A stretch of 64,000 nt of DNA from Bryobacterales bacterium (GTDB lineage: Bacteria; Acidobacteriota; Terriglobia; Bryobacterales; Bryobacteraceae), in contig JADZAF010000249.1 in assembly GCA_020852755.1 (NCBI GenBank), forward strand, positions 1 to 64,000, read 5' to 3'. This document shows positions 8,690-16,876 of the stretch, piece after piece. The notes beneath the pieces were generated by a model. The model was not told where the DNA came from. It ran no database searches and worked only from the letters and a program-made list of their open reading frames with translations. The translations under genes were made by a program, and so were the position numbers. Numbering within the stretch: position 1 is the first letter of the stretch; every line of letters starts with the position of its first letter.

Positions 8690-9451
8690 TCAGCGCGGGC
8701 GCAGCCGGCGCCCGATCCATGCCCCCAGGCCCAGGGCGGCGACGGGCACCGTACTGTGTCCGAGGGAGAAGTGCCCCATTTCGCGGTGAGGACAGAAGAC
8801 GAAAAGCACGGCTACGCCGGCCAGCGCGCTCAAAAGCGCCAGCCCGGAAACCACGGCCGGGCGCGACAGCAGCGCTCCGCGCCGCACCACCCGGTACATC
8901 AGCCCGCACGCCAGAGCGGCGTGGCCCAGCCCGATCGAAAGGCAGGCCATGCCGGTCTGCAGAAAGCGCGTATCGTGAGCGGCCGGGTATAGAAAGGCGC
9001 CCGCGGCCGGAAGCAGGGTCGCCAGCACGGCCGCCACCCGGGGCTGCAGTACCGGCGGCGCGCCCGGAACCATCAGCCGGGATAGATTCACCGAGCCGAC
9101 TGCGATGCCGGCAACCAGGCAGGCGGTGAAGTAGACGCGCTGCGTCAGACTGTCCGCCGTCCAGCCCCGGACGCCCAGGCCCAGGATACCCGCTGCCGCC
9201 GCCACGCCCGCGGCAACCGTAACGCCCAGCACGTACACCCACGCGGGCGCCAGCGGCCGGACGGGCTTCAAATCGGCTGTGATGGCGGCGACGATTCGTC
9301 TTTCGGCCGCGGCCACCCCGGGCAGTTCCCCGCCCTGGCGGCCAAGCGCAGCCAGGGAAGAGCAGACCGGACAGCCGCGCAGATGCCGCAGGGCCTCCTC
9401 GGTCAGAGGAGCCGCAGCAGCCGCCAGCCGGTCGAATTCATCGCAGTTCAT
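8690..9451 (-). CDS. Membrane anti-sigma factor, ZAS-like N-terminus with NrsF/DUF1109-like six-helix domain
   Basis: A 253-residue protein encoded directly after the ECF sigma factor; its ATG overlaps the sigma stop (ATGA). The first 45 residues contain H-x3-C-x2-C (HLRGCPVC), the zinc-binding signature of ZAS anti-sigma domains. The rest is about six hydrophobic helices separated by short loops, ending in a charged RRLRPR tail. The membrane part resembles NrsF/DUF1109 negative regulators in size and helix count. It probably holds the sigma factor at the membrane until a signal arrives. The NrsF assignment is by layout, not by a firm motif. Confidence 0.65.
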   Translation of the reverse strand: MNCDEFDRLAAAAAPLTEEALRHLRGCPVCSSLAALGRQGGELPGVAAAERRIVAAITADLKPVRPLAPAWVYVLGVTVAAGVAAAAGILGLGVRGWTADSLTQRVYFTACLVAGIAVGSVNLSRLMVPGAPPVLQPRVAAVLATLLPAAGAFLYPAAHDTRFLQTGMACLSIGLGHAALACGLMYRVVRRGALLSRPAVVSGLALLSALAGVAVLFVFCPHREMGHFSLGHSTVPVAALGLGAWIGRRLRPR

Positions 9452-10053
9452 GGCCGCCACCCCGCCGCTGTCCGCTTGAGTCCGGCGCGCAGGCGCCGGT
9501 ACGCCCGGTGCGCCTTCTGCTTCACCGCGCCGGCGGTCGAGGAAGTCGCCCGGGCAACCTCCTCGATGGTCATCCCGCACCCTTTCAGCATAACGAGAAC
9601 CTCGCGCTGCGCTTCCGGCAGACCGTTCAGAAGCTCCTGCGCCTGGAAGGCCGGGACCGGAGGCTGGGGTGCGGGCGTTTCGGGCAGGACCTCCACCTGA
9701 AGCTCCCGCGAGCGGAAGCGCTCCCGGCGCCGGCGCGCGTCGAGCCGGGCGTGCCGCGCGATGGCATAAAGCCAGGGAACCGCCGGGGCGCCCGGCCGGA
9801 AGGTGTGCCTCGCCTTGTGCACCCGCAGCCAAATCTCCTGGAGCACGTCCTCCACATCCTGGGCGGAGTCGCCATGGCCGAGGCAGAAGCGAACGAACAG
9901 GGGCGACACGGCGCGCACCAGCTCGGCGGCCGCCGCCGCGTCGCCCTTCTGGTAGGAGCGGAGCAGCTGCTCGAAGCCGCCCGCTCCGGCTTCGGACCCC
10001 TCGTCCCGCGTGGTTCTCTCCTTGAAGTGAAGGCAGACAACGCCTCCATCCAT
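9448..10053 (-). CDS. ECF-family RNA polymerase sigma factor
   Basis: About 201 residues. Sigma region 2 is seen in DVEDVLQEIWLRVHKARHTF and WLYAIARHARLDARRRRER. Region 4 is LPEAQREVLVMLKG followed by the helix-turn-helix MTIEEVARATSSTAGAVKQKAHRAYRRLR. This is the standard two-domain ECF layout. It would direct polymerase to a small regulon, controlled by the membrane anti-sigma encoded next. The start is uncertain: ATG at 10053 is preferred, TTG at 10086 is also in frame, and neither has a good ribosome site. The lactonase gene ends just upstream (10094) on the same strand and may be co-transcribed. Confidence 0.88.
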   Translation of the reverse strand: MDGGVVCLHFKERTTRDEGSEAGAGGFEQLLRSYQKGDAAAAAELVRAVSPLFVRFCLGHGDSAQDVEDVLQEIWLRVHKARHTFRPGAPAVPWLYAIARHARLDARRRRERFRSRELQVEVLPETPAPQPPVPAFQAQELLNGLPEAQREVLVMLKGCGMTIEEVARATSSTAGAVKQKAHRAYRRLRAGLKRTAAGWRP

Positions 10054-10093
10054 GGAACCACAATCCGGGCGCAGGTTTTCGATCAAGCGGGGG

Positions 10094-11194
10094 TCAACGG
10101 ACAGCCAGGCCGGCCGCCGACACCGGGAGCCCGGGAACCACCTGCACGGACATCAGGCTGCCATCATTGTTCACCTGGAACACGGAGATGGTGTCCCCGG
10201 CGAGTCCGTACAGGTACCGGCTGTCCAGGCTGAGCGCCAGGTCGATGGCGGGCGTGCCGGCGGGCGTCCGCCCGGCCGCGGGCTGAAGCAGCGTAAGGGC
10301 GCCCTCTCCGCCCACCGCCAGGCTGCTGATGGAGCTGCTGCCGGTATTGGCCACGTAGGCGTACCTGCCGCTCCGCGTCACGGCAACCCAGCAGGCGGCC
10401 GTCTCTCCGGGGGCCAGGGACGCCGTGATGAGCCGAAGCTCGCCGCTCTCATCGACCCTGTAGCTGGACACCGTGCTCGCTCCCGGGGTCCCGCCTGCCG
10501 CTTCACTCACCACCAGGATGTTCGACCGCGCCACCGCGAAGCCGAACGGGGTCGGGCCGGCCGAGGGATGGCTGAATGGACCATGGATACCCCGGCCATC
10601 CACCGTGTAGACGGTGATGGTGTTGGAGCCTTTCTCGGTCACGACCAGGGTGCTGTTGCCGGCGGCGAACGAGACCTGCGCCGGCGCCTGGCCGGGCAGG
10701 ATGCGCGTGCTGCCGGGAATGGGAACCAGCCGGCCCCGGGCCGTCACCCGGAAGCCCGTGATGCTGGCGTTCGCTCCCCCGTTCAACACGACGGCGATGC
10801 CGTGGGCGAGCGCGACGCTGATAGGCATCACGCCCCCGGACGGCTGCCTGTCGGTTGCGGTCAAGCCGCCGCCATCCGTGGAGAAGACGGTGACGTCGTT
10901 ACTGCCCGCGTTCACCGCGATCAGCCAGTCGCCGCTCTCGCTGAGGGCCAGCGCGCCCTGGGAGCCCAGGCCGGCGCCGCTGCCCAGCCCGCCAGTCGGG
11001 AAGTAGCGGGGCGCACCCAGACGCCCGTCCGGCATCCGGTCGTACATCACCACCGCGTTGCCTCCGGCCGCGTTCGTCATCGTGTAGACCGCATCCGGCG
11101 CGGCGGCTGCCGGAATGGCGAAGTCCAGTACGAGCGCCGCCGTGATAGCAAGAAAGGCGGGCGCGCGAAAATTTCCCATGCTCAGTTGGAACAT
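10094..11194 (-). CDS. Exported lactonase-type seven-bladed beta-propeller protein
   Basis: A 366-residue protein with a signal peptide (apolar residues about 12-32, ending AAAA). Repeated blade sequences (GSNDVTVFSTDGGGL, ANASITGFRVTARGRL, GSNTITVYTVDGRG, GSSSISSLAVGGEGAL, DTISVFQVNNDGSL) match the 6-phosphogluconolactonase/YVTN propeller family. Many members are not proven lactonases, so the reaction is open. The ATG at 11194 is supported by GGAGGTGAT seven bases upstream. It lies upstream of, and on the same strand as, the sigma/anti-sigma/methyltransferase genes. Confidence 0.78.
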   Translation of the reverse strand: MFQLSMGNFRAPAFLAITAALVLDFAIPAAAAPDAVYTMTNAAGGNAVVMYDRMPDGRLGAPRYFPTGGLGSGAGLGSQGALALSESGDWLIAVNAGSNDVTVFSTDGGGLTATDRQPSGGVMPISVALAHGIAVVLNGGANASITGFRVTARGRLVPIPGSTRILPGQAPAQVSFAAGNSTLVVTEKGSNTITVYTVDGRGIHGPFSHPSAGPTPFGFAVARSNILVVSEAAGGTPGASTVSSYRVDESGELRLITASLAPGETAACWVAVTRSGRYAYVANTGSSSISSLAVGGEGALTLLQPAAGRTPAGTPAIDLALSLDSRYLYGLAGDTISVFQVNNDGSLMSVQVVPGLPVSAAGLAVR

Positions 11195-11280
11195 CCAATC
11201 ACCTCCACGGATGTTTTCGCGGCGGGCCAGGGAAAAGTCACGGGCGGTTGAAGCATCCGGTGCGGTTTTTCACTTTGGCG

Positions 11281-11286
11281 TATACT
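11281..11286 (+). promoter_or_regulatory. Candidate -10 box for the 11340 gene
   Basis: TATACT sits about 53 bases before the ATG in an AT-richer stretch (TTTTTCACTTTGGCG just upstream). No good -35 hexamer is seen at 16-18 bases. Confidence 0.25.
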
Positions 11287-11339
11287 TCGTTATTCCTGTA
11301 GCTCATTCGCCAACCAGACGCTCGAAAGGAAGCCCGCTC

Positions 11340-12701
11340 ATGAGACGCACCTCCAGAAGATCCTTTATGGCCGGCGCCGCGGCCGCGGCCGGCGCGTTCC
11401 TGCCCGGCTGTTCGCCCGAGGCGCAACGGGAAGCGGCGGACAAGGCCGGAGTCAGCTATCCATCCGAAGGAATCAAACGCGAGAATATCAAGATCACCGA
11501 CGTCAAGGTCACTCCGCTCTCTTACGTGGATCCGAAGAAGAACCTGTGGCGCACGGGCAGCTACATCGTGTGGAAATCGGACGCGGCGCTCTGCCGGGTT
11601 TTCACCGACCAGGGGATCGTCGGCATCGGCGAAGGGACGCCGTATTCCGGTCCGGACAACATCCAGAAGTACACGGAGGAGAAGATCAAGCCGGCGCTGA
11701 TCGGCCAGAATCCGTTCGACGTGGACTTCATCGCCTGCGCGACCCTGCAGCCGCTCCCGCACGGCGGCCGCGCGGACACGGCCTGGAACAGTCCTTCGAT
11801 CACCGCCTGGGCCGGGGTCAACAACGCCCTCTGGGACATCATCGGCAAGGCCAAGAACATGCCGGTCTATAAGCTGCTGGCCGCGGACGGGAAGGGGGAT
11901 CCGCACATCCGCATCTATGCCAGCGGCGGCGTCGAACACGAGTGGTACAACAAAGGCGACCAGTTCCTGATCGAGGAAGCGCTGCGCTACAAAGAGGCCG
12001 GCTACACGGCCTTCAAGTTTCGCAAGGGCACGGACTGGGCCTTCAGCAAGCTGACGCTCAAGTCGTACATGCCCTTGCTGCGGAAGCTGCGGGAAGCGGT
12101 GGGGCCGGACATGAAACTGATGCACGAGTCGCTCGGCGGCGTCGAGGGCCTGACGGTGGAGGAGGTGGTCCGGGATTTCTGCCCGCTGCTCGAAGAGCTG
12201 AAGTTCCACTGGCTCGAGCAGCCTCTGGGCGGTCTGGAGAACTACGTCAAGATCAACGAAGCGCTGAAGACCGTGATGCTTTCGGGCGGCGAGATGAACT
12301 GGAGCCGTTTCGACATCAAGCCCTGGATCGACAGCGGCGCGCTCGACATCGTCCAGACGGATACCAACAATACGGGGCTCTCCGAAAACTGGCACATCGC
12401 CCGCATGGCGCATCTGAAGGGCAAGTACCACTGCCCGCACAACTGGCATGGAGGCCTCACCACGATCGCCAACGCGCACCTGGTGGCGGCCATTCCCAAC
12501 CGCCACATGCTGGAGTTGAACACCACCTACAACCCGCTTAAGGAGGAGATCTTCAAGGATCCGCTGGTGGTGAAGAAGGGCTACATGGACCTGCACGACA
12601 AGCCCGGCTACGGCGTGGAACTGATACCGGACGTGGAGAAGAAATTCCCCTGGGCGCCCGGATCGTTTCAGCGGCCCAACCCGGTGATCGTGAAGTCCTG
12701 A
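11340..12701 (+). CDS. Tat lipoprotein of the enolase superfamily (mandelate racemase/dehydratase group)
   Basis: A 453-residue protein. The leader has RRSFMAGAA and then lipobox LPGC with Cys24, so it is probably a Tat-exported lipoprotein. An enolase-superfamily capping domain is followed by the barrel. The base motif KFRK (Lys226, Arg228) ends strand 2. The metal-ligand positions read HES (Glu263 where Asp is usual), WLEQP (Glu293) and SGGE (Glu318), followed by a late PHNWHGG histidine. It probably acts on a sugar acid or similar carboxylate. The ATG at 11340 follows AAAGGAAG. It converges tail to tail with the serine hydrolase two bases away. Confidence 0.82.
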   Translation: MRRTSRRSFMAGAAAAAGAFLPGCSPEAQREAADKAGVSYPSEGIKRENIKITDVKVTPLSYVDPKKNLWRTGSYIVWKSDAALCRVFTDQGIVGIGEGTPYSGPDNIQKYTEEKIKPALIGQNPFDVDFIACATLQPLPHGGRADTAWNSPSITAWAGVNNALWDIIGKAKNMPVYKLLAADGKGDPHIRIYASGGVEHEWYNKGDQFLIEEALRYKEAGYTAFKFRKGTDWAFSKLTLKSYMPLLRKLREAVGPDMKLMHESLGGVEGLTVEEVVRDFCPLLEELKFHWLEQPLGGLENYVKINEALKTVMLSGGEMNWSRFDIKPWIDSGALDIVQTDTNNTGLSENWHIARMAHLKGKYHCPHNWHGGLTTIANAHLVAAIPNRHMLELNTTYNPLKEEIFKDPLVVKKGYMDLHDKPGYGVELIPDVEKKFPWAPGSFQRPNPVIVKS

Positions 12702-12703
12702 CG

Positions 12704-14230
12704 CTACCTGGCTTCCAGTTCCTTCAGAGCTTTCAATGCCGTGCCGCTCTTGGGATTCAACTCGAGCGCCCGGCGGTAATTGCGGATGGCCGTCTCCCGC
12801 TCTCCGGCGGCCCGGTAGGCCTCCCCCAGGCTGTCGTAGACGTTGGCCGATTCCGGGTAGGCGCCGGCGTTGAGCTTGAAGATCTCGATCGCCTCGCGAA
12901 ACTGCTTGCGGCCCATGAACAGATAGCCCAACTGGTTGAGGATGGGCTCGCGGAAGTCATACCGGTCCGGCTGCTTCGAGCGCAATTCCCGGTATTGCAC
13001 CACGGCAGCCTCGATGCCCCGCGAACGGATGGTGGGATACAGCAGTTCGGCGATGGACCGCTTCGGCAGCGGCGGGCTGTAGCCATAGAGGATGCCCGCC
13101 ACGCCCCGGGGCGCTTCCCCCCAGTTGACTCCCAGCCGGTTGGAGAGCATCACGACCAGGTGCCCGTCGGAGGGAAAACGCGCGATCTGAGTGCTGAACC
13201 CCGGGATTCCGCCGCCGTGCCAGGTTACACGCACCGGCTTCAGGCCGGGCCATTCCCAGTTGTCGATGAAGAAGCCGAAGCCGTAGTGCGGTCCGGCTGC
13301 CGCGGGTCCTCCGGCCCTGGCGCGCGGCTCGAACAGCATGTCGCGGAACCTGGCGGGGAGCAACTGCTCGGTGTAGAGCGCGCGGTCCCACTTGTAAAGG
13401 TCGTCCACGGTTGAATACATAGCCCCGGCCGAGTAGGGAATCGACATCTCCACGAAGGGCGCGTTCTGCACGCCGTCGGGAGTGGCCTGGTAGCCGGCCG
13501 CGCGGTGCGGCAGCACGGTCTCGCTGTGATCGTAACCGGTGTCAGCCATACCCAGGGGCGCGAGTATGTTCTCCCGCAGCGCCTCTTCCCAGGACCTGCC
13601 GGTTGCTTTCTCCACGAGCATGCCCAGGATGTGGTAGCCGGAATTGCTGTACGCGAACTTCGTGCCCGGCTCGAAATCCAGGTCTCTTTCCCAGAAAGTG
13701 CGGGCGAGTTCCACGGGCGAGTACGGCCTGCGGCTGGAGGTACGCATGAATTCGGGAGTCGTGTAGTTGGGAACCCCGGCCTGGTGCGTGAGCAGTTGTT
13801 CCACCGTGATGCGATTCGCGTTGGCGGCCGGGTACTCGGGCAGGTACTCCGCGATCTTGGCATCCAGGCGGATCCTGCCTTTGGCAGCCTGCTGCAACAC
13901 CAGCACGGCGGTGAACTGCTTGGTGATGGAGCCCAGGCGGAACCTGGTCTGCGGCCCGTTGGGGACCGATAGTTCGAGATTCGCCATCCCGTACCCTTTT
14001 CTGAGGAGCACCTTGCCTCTCCCGGCGACCAGCACGGAGCCCTGGAACTTCCCTGTCTCGTAGTAGGCCTGAAGATACCGGTCGATCAACCTCACGTCGG
14101 CGGCCAGGGCGCGACAGGCCGGCAGCAGCGGCAAGACAAGCAGAGCGAAGGCGGCGAGACCACAGCAAAACAGGCGGCGGCAGGCATGCCGCCGGCCGAT
14201 TCTCCATTGACTCCGGCACAAACCAGGCAT
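12704..14230 (-). CDS. Exported serine beta-lactamase-like hydrolase with C-terminal TPR
   Basis: A 508-residue protein with a signal peptide (residues 19-44). The beta-lactamase/transpeptidase-like fold shows its catalytic SxxK as SITK (Ser101, Lys104), the YxN as YSN (Tyr194-Asn196) and a WHGGG third motif. The last 60-70 residues (ANVYDSLGEAYRAAGERETAIRNYRRALELNP, split here as a description of one to two TPR repeats) form a TPR tail. Such proteins are peptidases or esterases more often than antibiotic-resistance enzymes. The ATG at 14230 has AGGAG just upstream, so the upstream open frame is not used. It diverges from the MFS gene. Confidence 0.83.
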   Translation of the reverse strand: MPGLCRSQWRIGRRHACRRLFCCGLAAFALLVLPLLPACRALAADVRLIDRYLQAYYETGKFQGSVLVAGRGKVLLRKGYGMANLELSVPNGPQTRFRLGSITKQFTAVLVLQQAAKGRIRLDAKIAEYLPEYPAANANRITVEQLLTHQAGVPNYTTPEFMRTSSRRPYSPVELARTFWERDLDFEPGTKFAYSNSGYHILGMLVEKATGRSWEEALRENILAPLGMADTGYDHSETVLPHRAAGYQATPDGVQNAPFVEMSIPYSAGAMYSTVDDLYKWDRALYTEQLLPARFRDMLFEPRARAGGPAAAGPHYGFGFFIDNWEWPGLKPVRVTWHGGGIPGFSTQIARFPSDGHLVVMLSNRLGVNWGEAPRGVAGILYGYSPPLPKRSIAELLYPTIRSRGIEAAVVQYRELRSKQPDRYDFREPILNQLGYLFMGRKQFREAIEIFKLNAGAYPESANVYDSLGEAYRAAGERETAIRNYRRALELNPKSGTALKALKELEAR

Positions 14231-14269
14231 GATCCTCTCCTGGAACCCACGGCAGTTTATCACTTCCGG

Positions 14270-14275
14270 TATACA
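14270..14275 (+). promoter_or_regulatory. Candidate -10 box for the MFS/glucanase genes
   Basis: TATACA (14270-14275) lies 16 bases before the GTG at 14292. A start about seven bases downstream would leave a leader of roughly 10 bases that still includes the GGGAG ribosome site. No clear -35 box. Confidence 0.25.
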
Positions 14276-14291
14276 CTGGGAGTTCGCGCCC

Positions 14292-15527
14292 GTGAATCGA
14301 ATTTCCCTCTGGCTGCCAGTGGCGACCATGCTGTTGGTGTCGCTGATCAGCTACATAGACCGGAACACCCTGGCTCTGCTGGCGCCCACGATCCTCAAGG
14401 AGACGCGCCTGAGCGCCGAGCAATACGGCTACATCATCTCGGCATTCTCCTTCGCCTACACCATCGCCAATCCGCTCTGGGGCCGCTGGCTCGACGTGAT
14501 GGGGGTGCGCTGGGGCATGTCGGCCGCAGTCCTCATCTGGACGGCGGCCTCAACGGCGCACGCCTTCGTGGGCGGCTTCCTGGGCTTCGGCGCGGCGCGC
14601 GCCGCCCTGGGGTTCGGCGAGGGCGCCACCTTCCCCGGCGGCCTGCGAACGGCGGTGCAGACGCTGCCGCCGGATAAGCGCTCGCGGGGCATCGCGGTAG
14701 CCTACAGCGGGGGATCCCTGGGAGCGGTGATCACCCCTTTGATCATCACGCCCATCGCGCATTGGTGGGGCTGGCGCGCGGCCTTTCTGTTTACCGGATT
14801 CATCGGCCTGAGCTGGCTGGCGCTGTGGCAGGCGATCAGCCGGAATCCCGCCCTGCGGGGCAGACCGGAACGCCTGCCGGCGGCGTCGAAGGCAACCCGG
14901 CCGCGATTCTCGGATCCGCGCATCTGGAGTTTCATGTGCGCCTACGCCTGGGGCGCGCTGCCGCTGGCCCTGGTGATCTACGGCGCCGCCATCTTCCTGA
15001 ACCGGTCGCTGGGCACTTCGCAACTCACCATCGGCAAGGTGCTCTGGATTCCGCCGCTCGGTTGGGAGATCGGCTATTTCGTCTGGGGCTGGCTGGCGGA
15101 CCGCAGGGTGGCGGCCGGCCTCCCTCCGGACCGCGCTTTCGGCAGCGTTCTGGCCGTCGCTACGCTTCTTAGCCTGCCGCTCATGGCCGTGCCCTGGCTG
15201 GCCTCCCTGCCGGGGGTGATGGCACTGCTGTTCCTGTCAATGTTCGCAGCTTCCGGTTTCATCATCCTCCCGGTGGCCTGGGCCGCCCGGGTCTACTCTC
15301 CGGACCACGCGGGCCTGATCGCCGGTCTGGGCGCGGGAGCCTGGTCGCTGATGGTCGCCGTAGTGATGCCGGTCTTCGGCCGTTTGTTCGATCTGGCACG
15401 GTTTGATGCCGGTTTTGTCCTGGCTGCCGGTTTCCCGGTGGCGGGATACGTGACCTGGCGAACCATCAACCGCGGCCGCCGCCTGCAGGGTGAGGAAGAT
15501 CGCAGTGTAAGGCAGCCTACGGCATGA
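14292..15527 (+). CDS. MFS transporter, anion:cation symporter/sugar-acid type
   Basis: About 411 residues with 12 predicted membrane helices. SYIDRNTLALLAP near the first helix and GRWLDVMGVRWG in the 2-3 loop are hallmarks of the ACS family (hexuronate, glucarate, galactonate and phthalate transporters). GTG at 14292 is preferred, as it has GGGAG nine bases upstream and starts right before helix 1; an upstream frame adds 21 residues without features. The next gene overlaps its stop (ATGA), so they form an operon. It probably takes up the product of the neighbouring glycosidases or a sugar acid (inference). Confidence 0.83.
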   Translation: MNRISLWLPVATMLLVSLISYIDRNTLALLAPTILKETRLSAEQYGYIISAFSFAYTIANPLWGRWLDVMGVRWGMSAAVLIWTAASTAHAFVGGFLGFGAARAALGFGEGATFPGGLRTAVQTLPPDKRSRGIAVAYSGGSLGAVITPLIITPIAHWWGWRAAFLFTGFIGLSWLALWQAISRNPALRGRPERLPAASKATRPRFSDPRIWSFMCAYAWGALPLALVIYGAAIFLNRSLGTSQLTIGKVLWIPPLGWEIGYFVWGWLADRRVAAGLPPDRAFGSVLAVATLLSLPLMAVPWLASLPGVMALLFLSMFAASGFIILPVAWAARVYSPDHAGLIAGLGAGAWSLMVAVVMPVFGRLFDLARFDAGFVLAAGFPVAGYVTWRTINRGRRLQGEEDRSVRQPTA

Positions 15528-16876
15528 CGAGTGCTCCTGTTACCATCGTGAAGCTGCACATGATCGCGCTGCTTCTCATGATGTTGCCGCCTGTCAAGGG
15601 GTTAGCGGGGCAGGACCGGTATCCCGCGGTTCCCGCCGACGGGGCTTTTCTCGACGACCTGTCGCAGCGCGCCTTCCGGTTTTTCTGGGAGCAGACCGAC
15701 CCCTCTACCGGCCTGACCCGCGACCGCGCCCGCGTGGACGGCTCGCCGCAACTGCCGCATCTTCGGAATGTAAGTAATATCGCGGCCTGCGGTTTCGCGC
15801 TTACGGCCCTGGCGGCCGGCGTGGAACGCGGCTGGGTCAAGCCGGAAGAAGCGCGCGGGCGCGCCCTGGCCACCCTGCGCTTCTTCGCCGAAAGGGCGGA
15901 ACATCAGCGCGGCTGGTTCTACCACTGGCTGGACGCAGCGGCGGGAAAACGCATCTGGCGCAGCGAGATCTCCTCCATCGACACGGCGCTGCTGCTGGGC
16001 GGAATTCTGACGGCGCGCCAGTACTTCAGCCAGGATCCGGAGATCGTCCGGCTGGCTACCCTGATTTACGAGCGCATCGATTTTCCCTGGATGCTGAACG
16101 GCGACCGGGGCCTGATCTCCCACGGCTGGACGCCCGAGGATGGCTTCCTGCCCTATCGCTGGGATCAGTACAGTGAGCATACGCTGCTGTACCTGCTGGC
16201 TATCGCTTCGCCCACGCATCCCGTTCCGGCCGGGGCGTGGCGCGCCTGGCGGCGTGACCCCAACAGTTACGCGGGCCAGTCCTTCATCGGTTCCGCCCCG
16301 CTGTTCACCTTCCAGTACTCGCACGCCTGGGTGGACTTCCGGGGGCGGCAGGAGCAGGGCACCGGGATCGACTACTTCCAGAACTCGGTGACGGCTACCC
16401 TGGCGCACCGCATCTTCTGCCGGGACCTGGCCCGCGACTTCGCCAGCTACGCCGAGGACCTCTGGGGCATCAGCCCGTCCGACAGCCTGAACGGCTATAA
16501 GGCCTGGGGAGGCCCGCCGCGCGACGCGAGCATCGACGGCACCATCGTTCCCAGCGCGGCGGCGGGGTCGCTGATGTTTACGCCCGAGATCTCGCTGGCG
16601 GCGCTGAAGGCCATGCGCCGGCGGTTCGGCGAACGGCTCTACGGGCGCTACGGATTCCGCAACGCCTTCAACCCCGTGACGGGCTGGTTCTCGGAGGACG
16701 TCATCGGGATCGAACTGGGCATCACGCTTTTGAGCGCCGAGAACCTGCGCAGCGGCTTCGTATGGAAGTGGTTCATGAAAAACCCGGAGGCGGCTCGGGC
16801 GCTGGAGCGGGCCGGCCTGCTTCCCTATGAAGGCCCGCTAGCGAACCGTAAACGAGCCGGCAACCCCGCGAACTGA
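15524..16876 (+). CDS. Exported glucoamylase-family (PF10091/GH144-like) enzyme
   Basis: A 450-residue protein with a signal peptide (residues about 10-28). The start of the mature domain, FLDDLSQRAFRFFWEQTDP followed by TGLTRDRA, is the signature of the PF10091 family, which includes GH144 endo-beta-1,2-glucanases. Further matches are IWRSEISSIDTALLLGG, RWDQYSEHTLLYLLA and GRYGFRNAFNP, all in the expected order of an (alpha/alpha)6 barrel. It overlaps the MFS stop by four bases. Its 3' end overlaps the convergent GH3 gene by 39 bp. The substrate is probably a beta-glucan; beta-1,2 linkage is inferred only from the family. Confidence 0.82.
   Translation: MTSAPVTIVKLHMIALLLMMLPPVKGLAGQDRYPAVPADGAFLDDLSQRAFRFFWEQTDPSTGLTRDRARVDGSPQLPHLRNVSNIAACGFALTALAAGVERGWVKPEEARGRALATLRFFAERAEHQRGWFYHWLDAAAGKRIWRSEISSIDTALLLGGILTARQYFSQDPEIVRLATLIYERIDFPWMLNGDRGLISHGWTPEDGFLPYRWDQYSEHTLLYLLAIASPTHPVPAGAWRAWRRDPNSYAGQSFIGSAPLFTFQYSHAWVDFRGRQEQGTGIDYFQNSVTATLAHRIFCRDLARDFASYAEDLWGISPSDSLNGYKAWGGPPRDASIDGTIVPSAAAGSLMFTPEISLAALKAMRRRFGERLYGRYGFRNAFNPVTGWFSEDVIGIELGITLLSAENLRSGFVWKWFMKNPEAARALERAGLLPYEGPLANRKRAGNPAN

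Noticed and set aside
12704-14230. Antibiotic-resistance beta-lactamase
   Set aside because: The motifs fit the broad serine hydrolase family (SxxK, YxN, HGG), and the TPR tail and size are unlike class C resistance enzymes.
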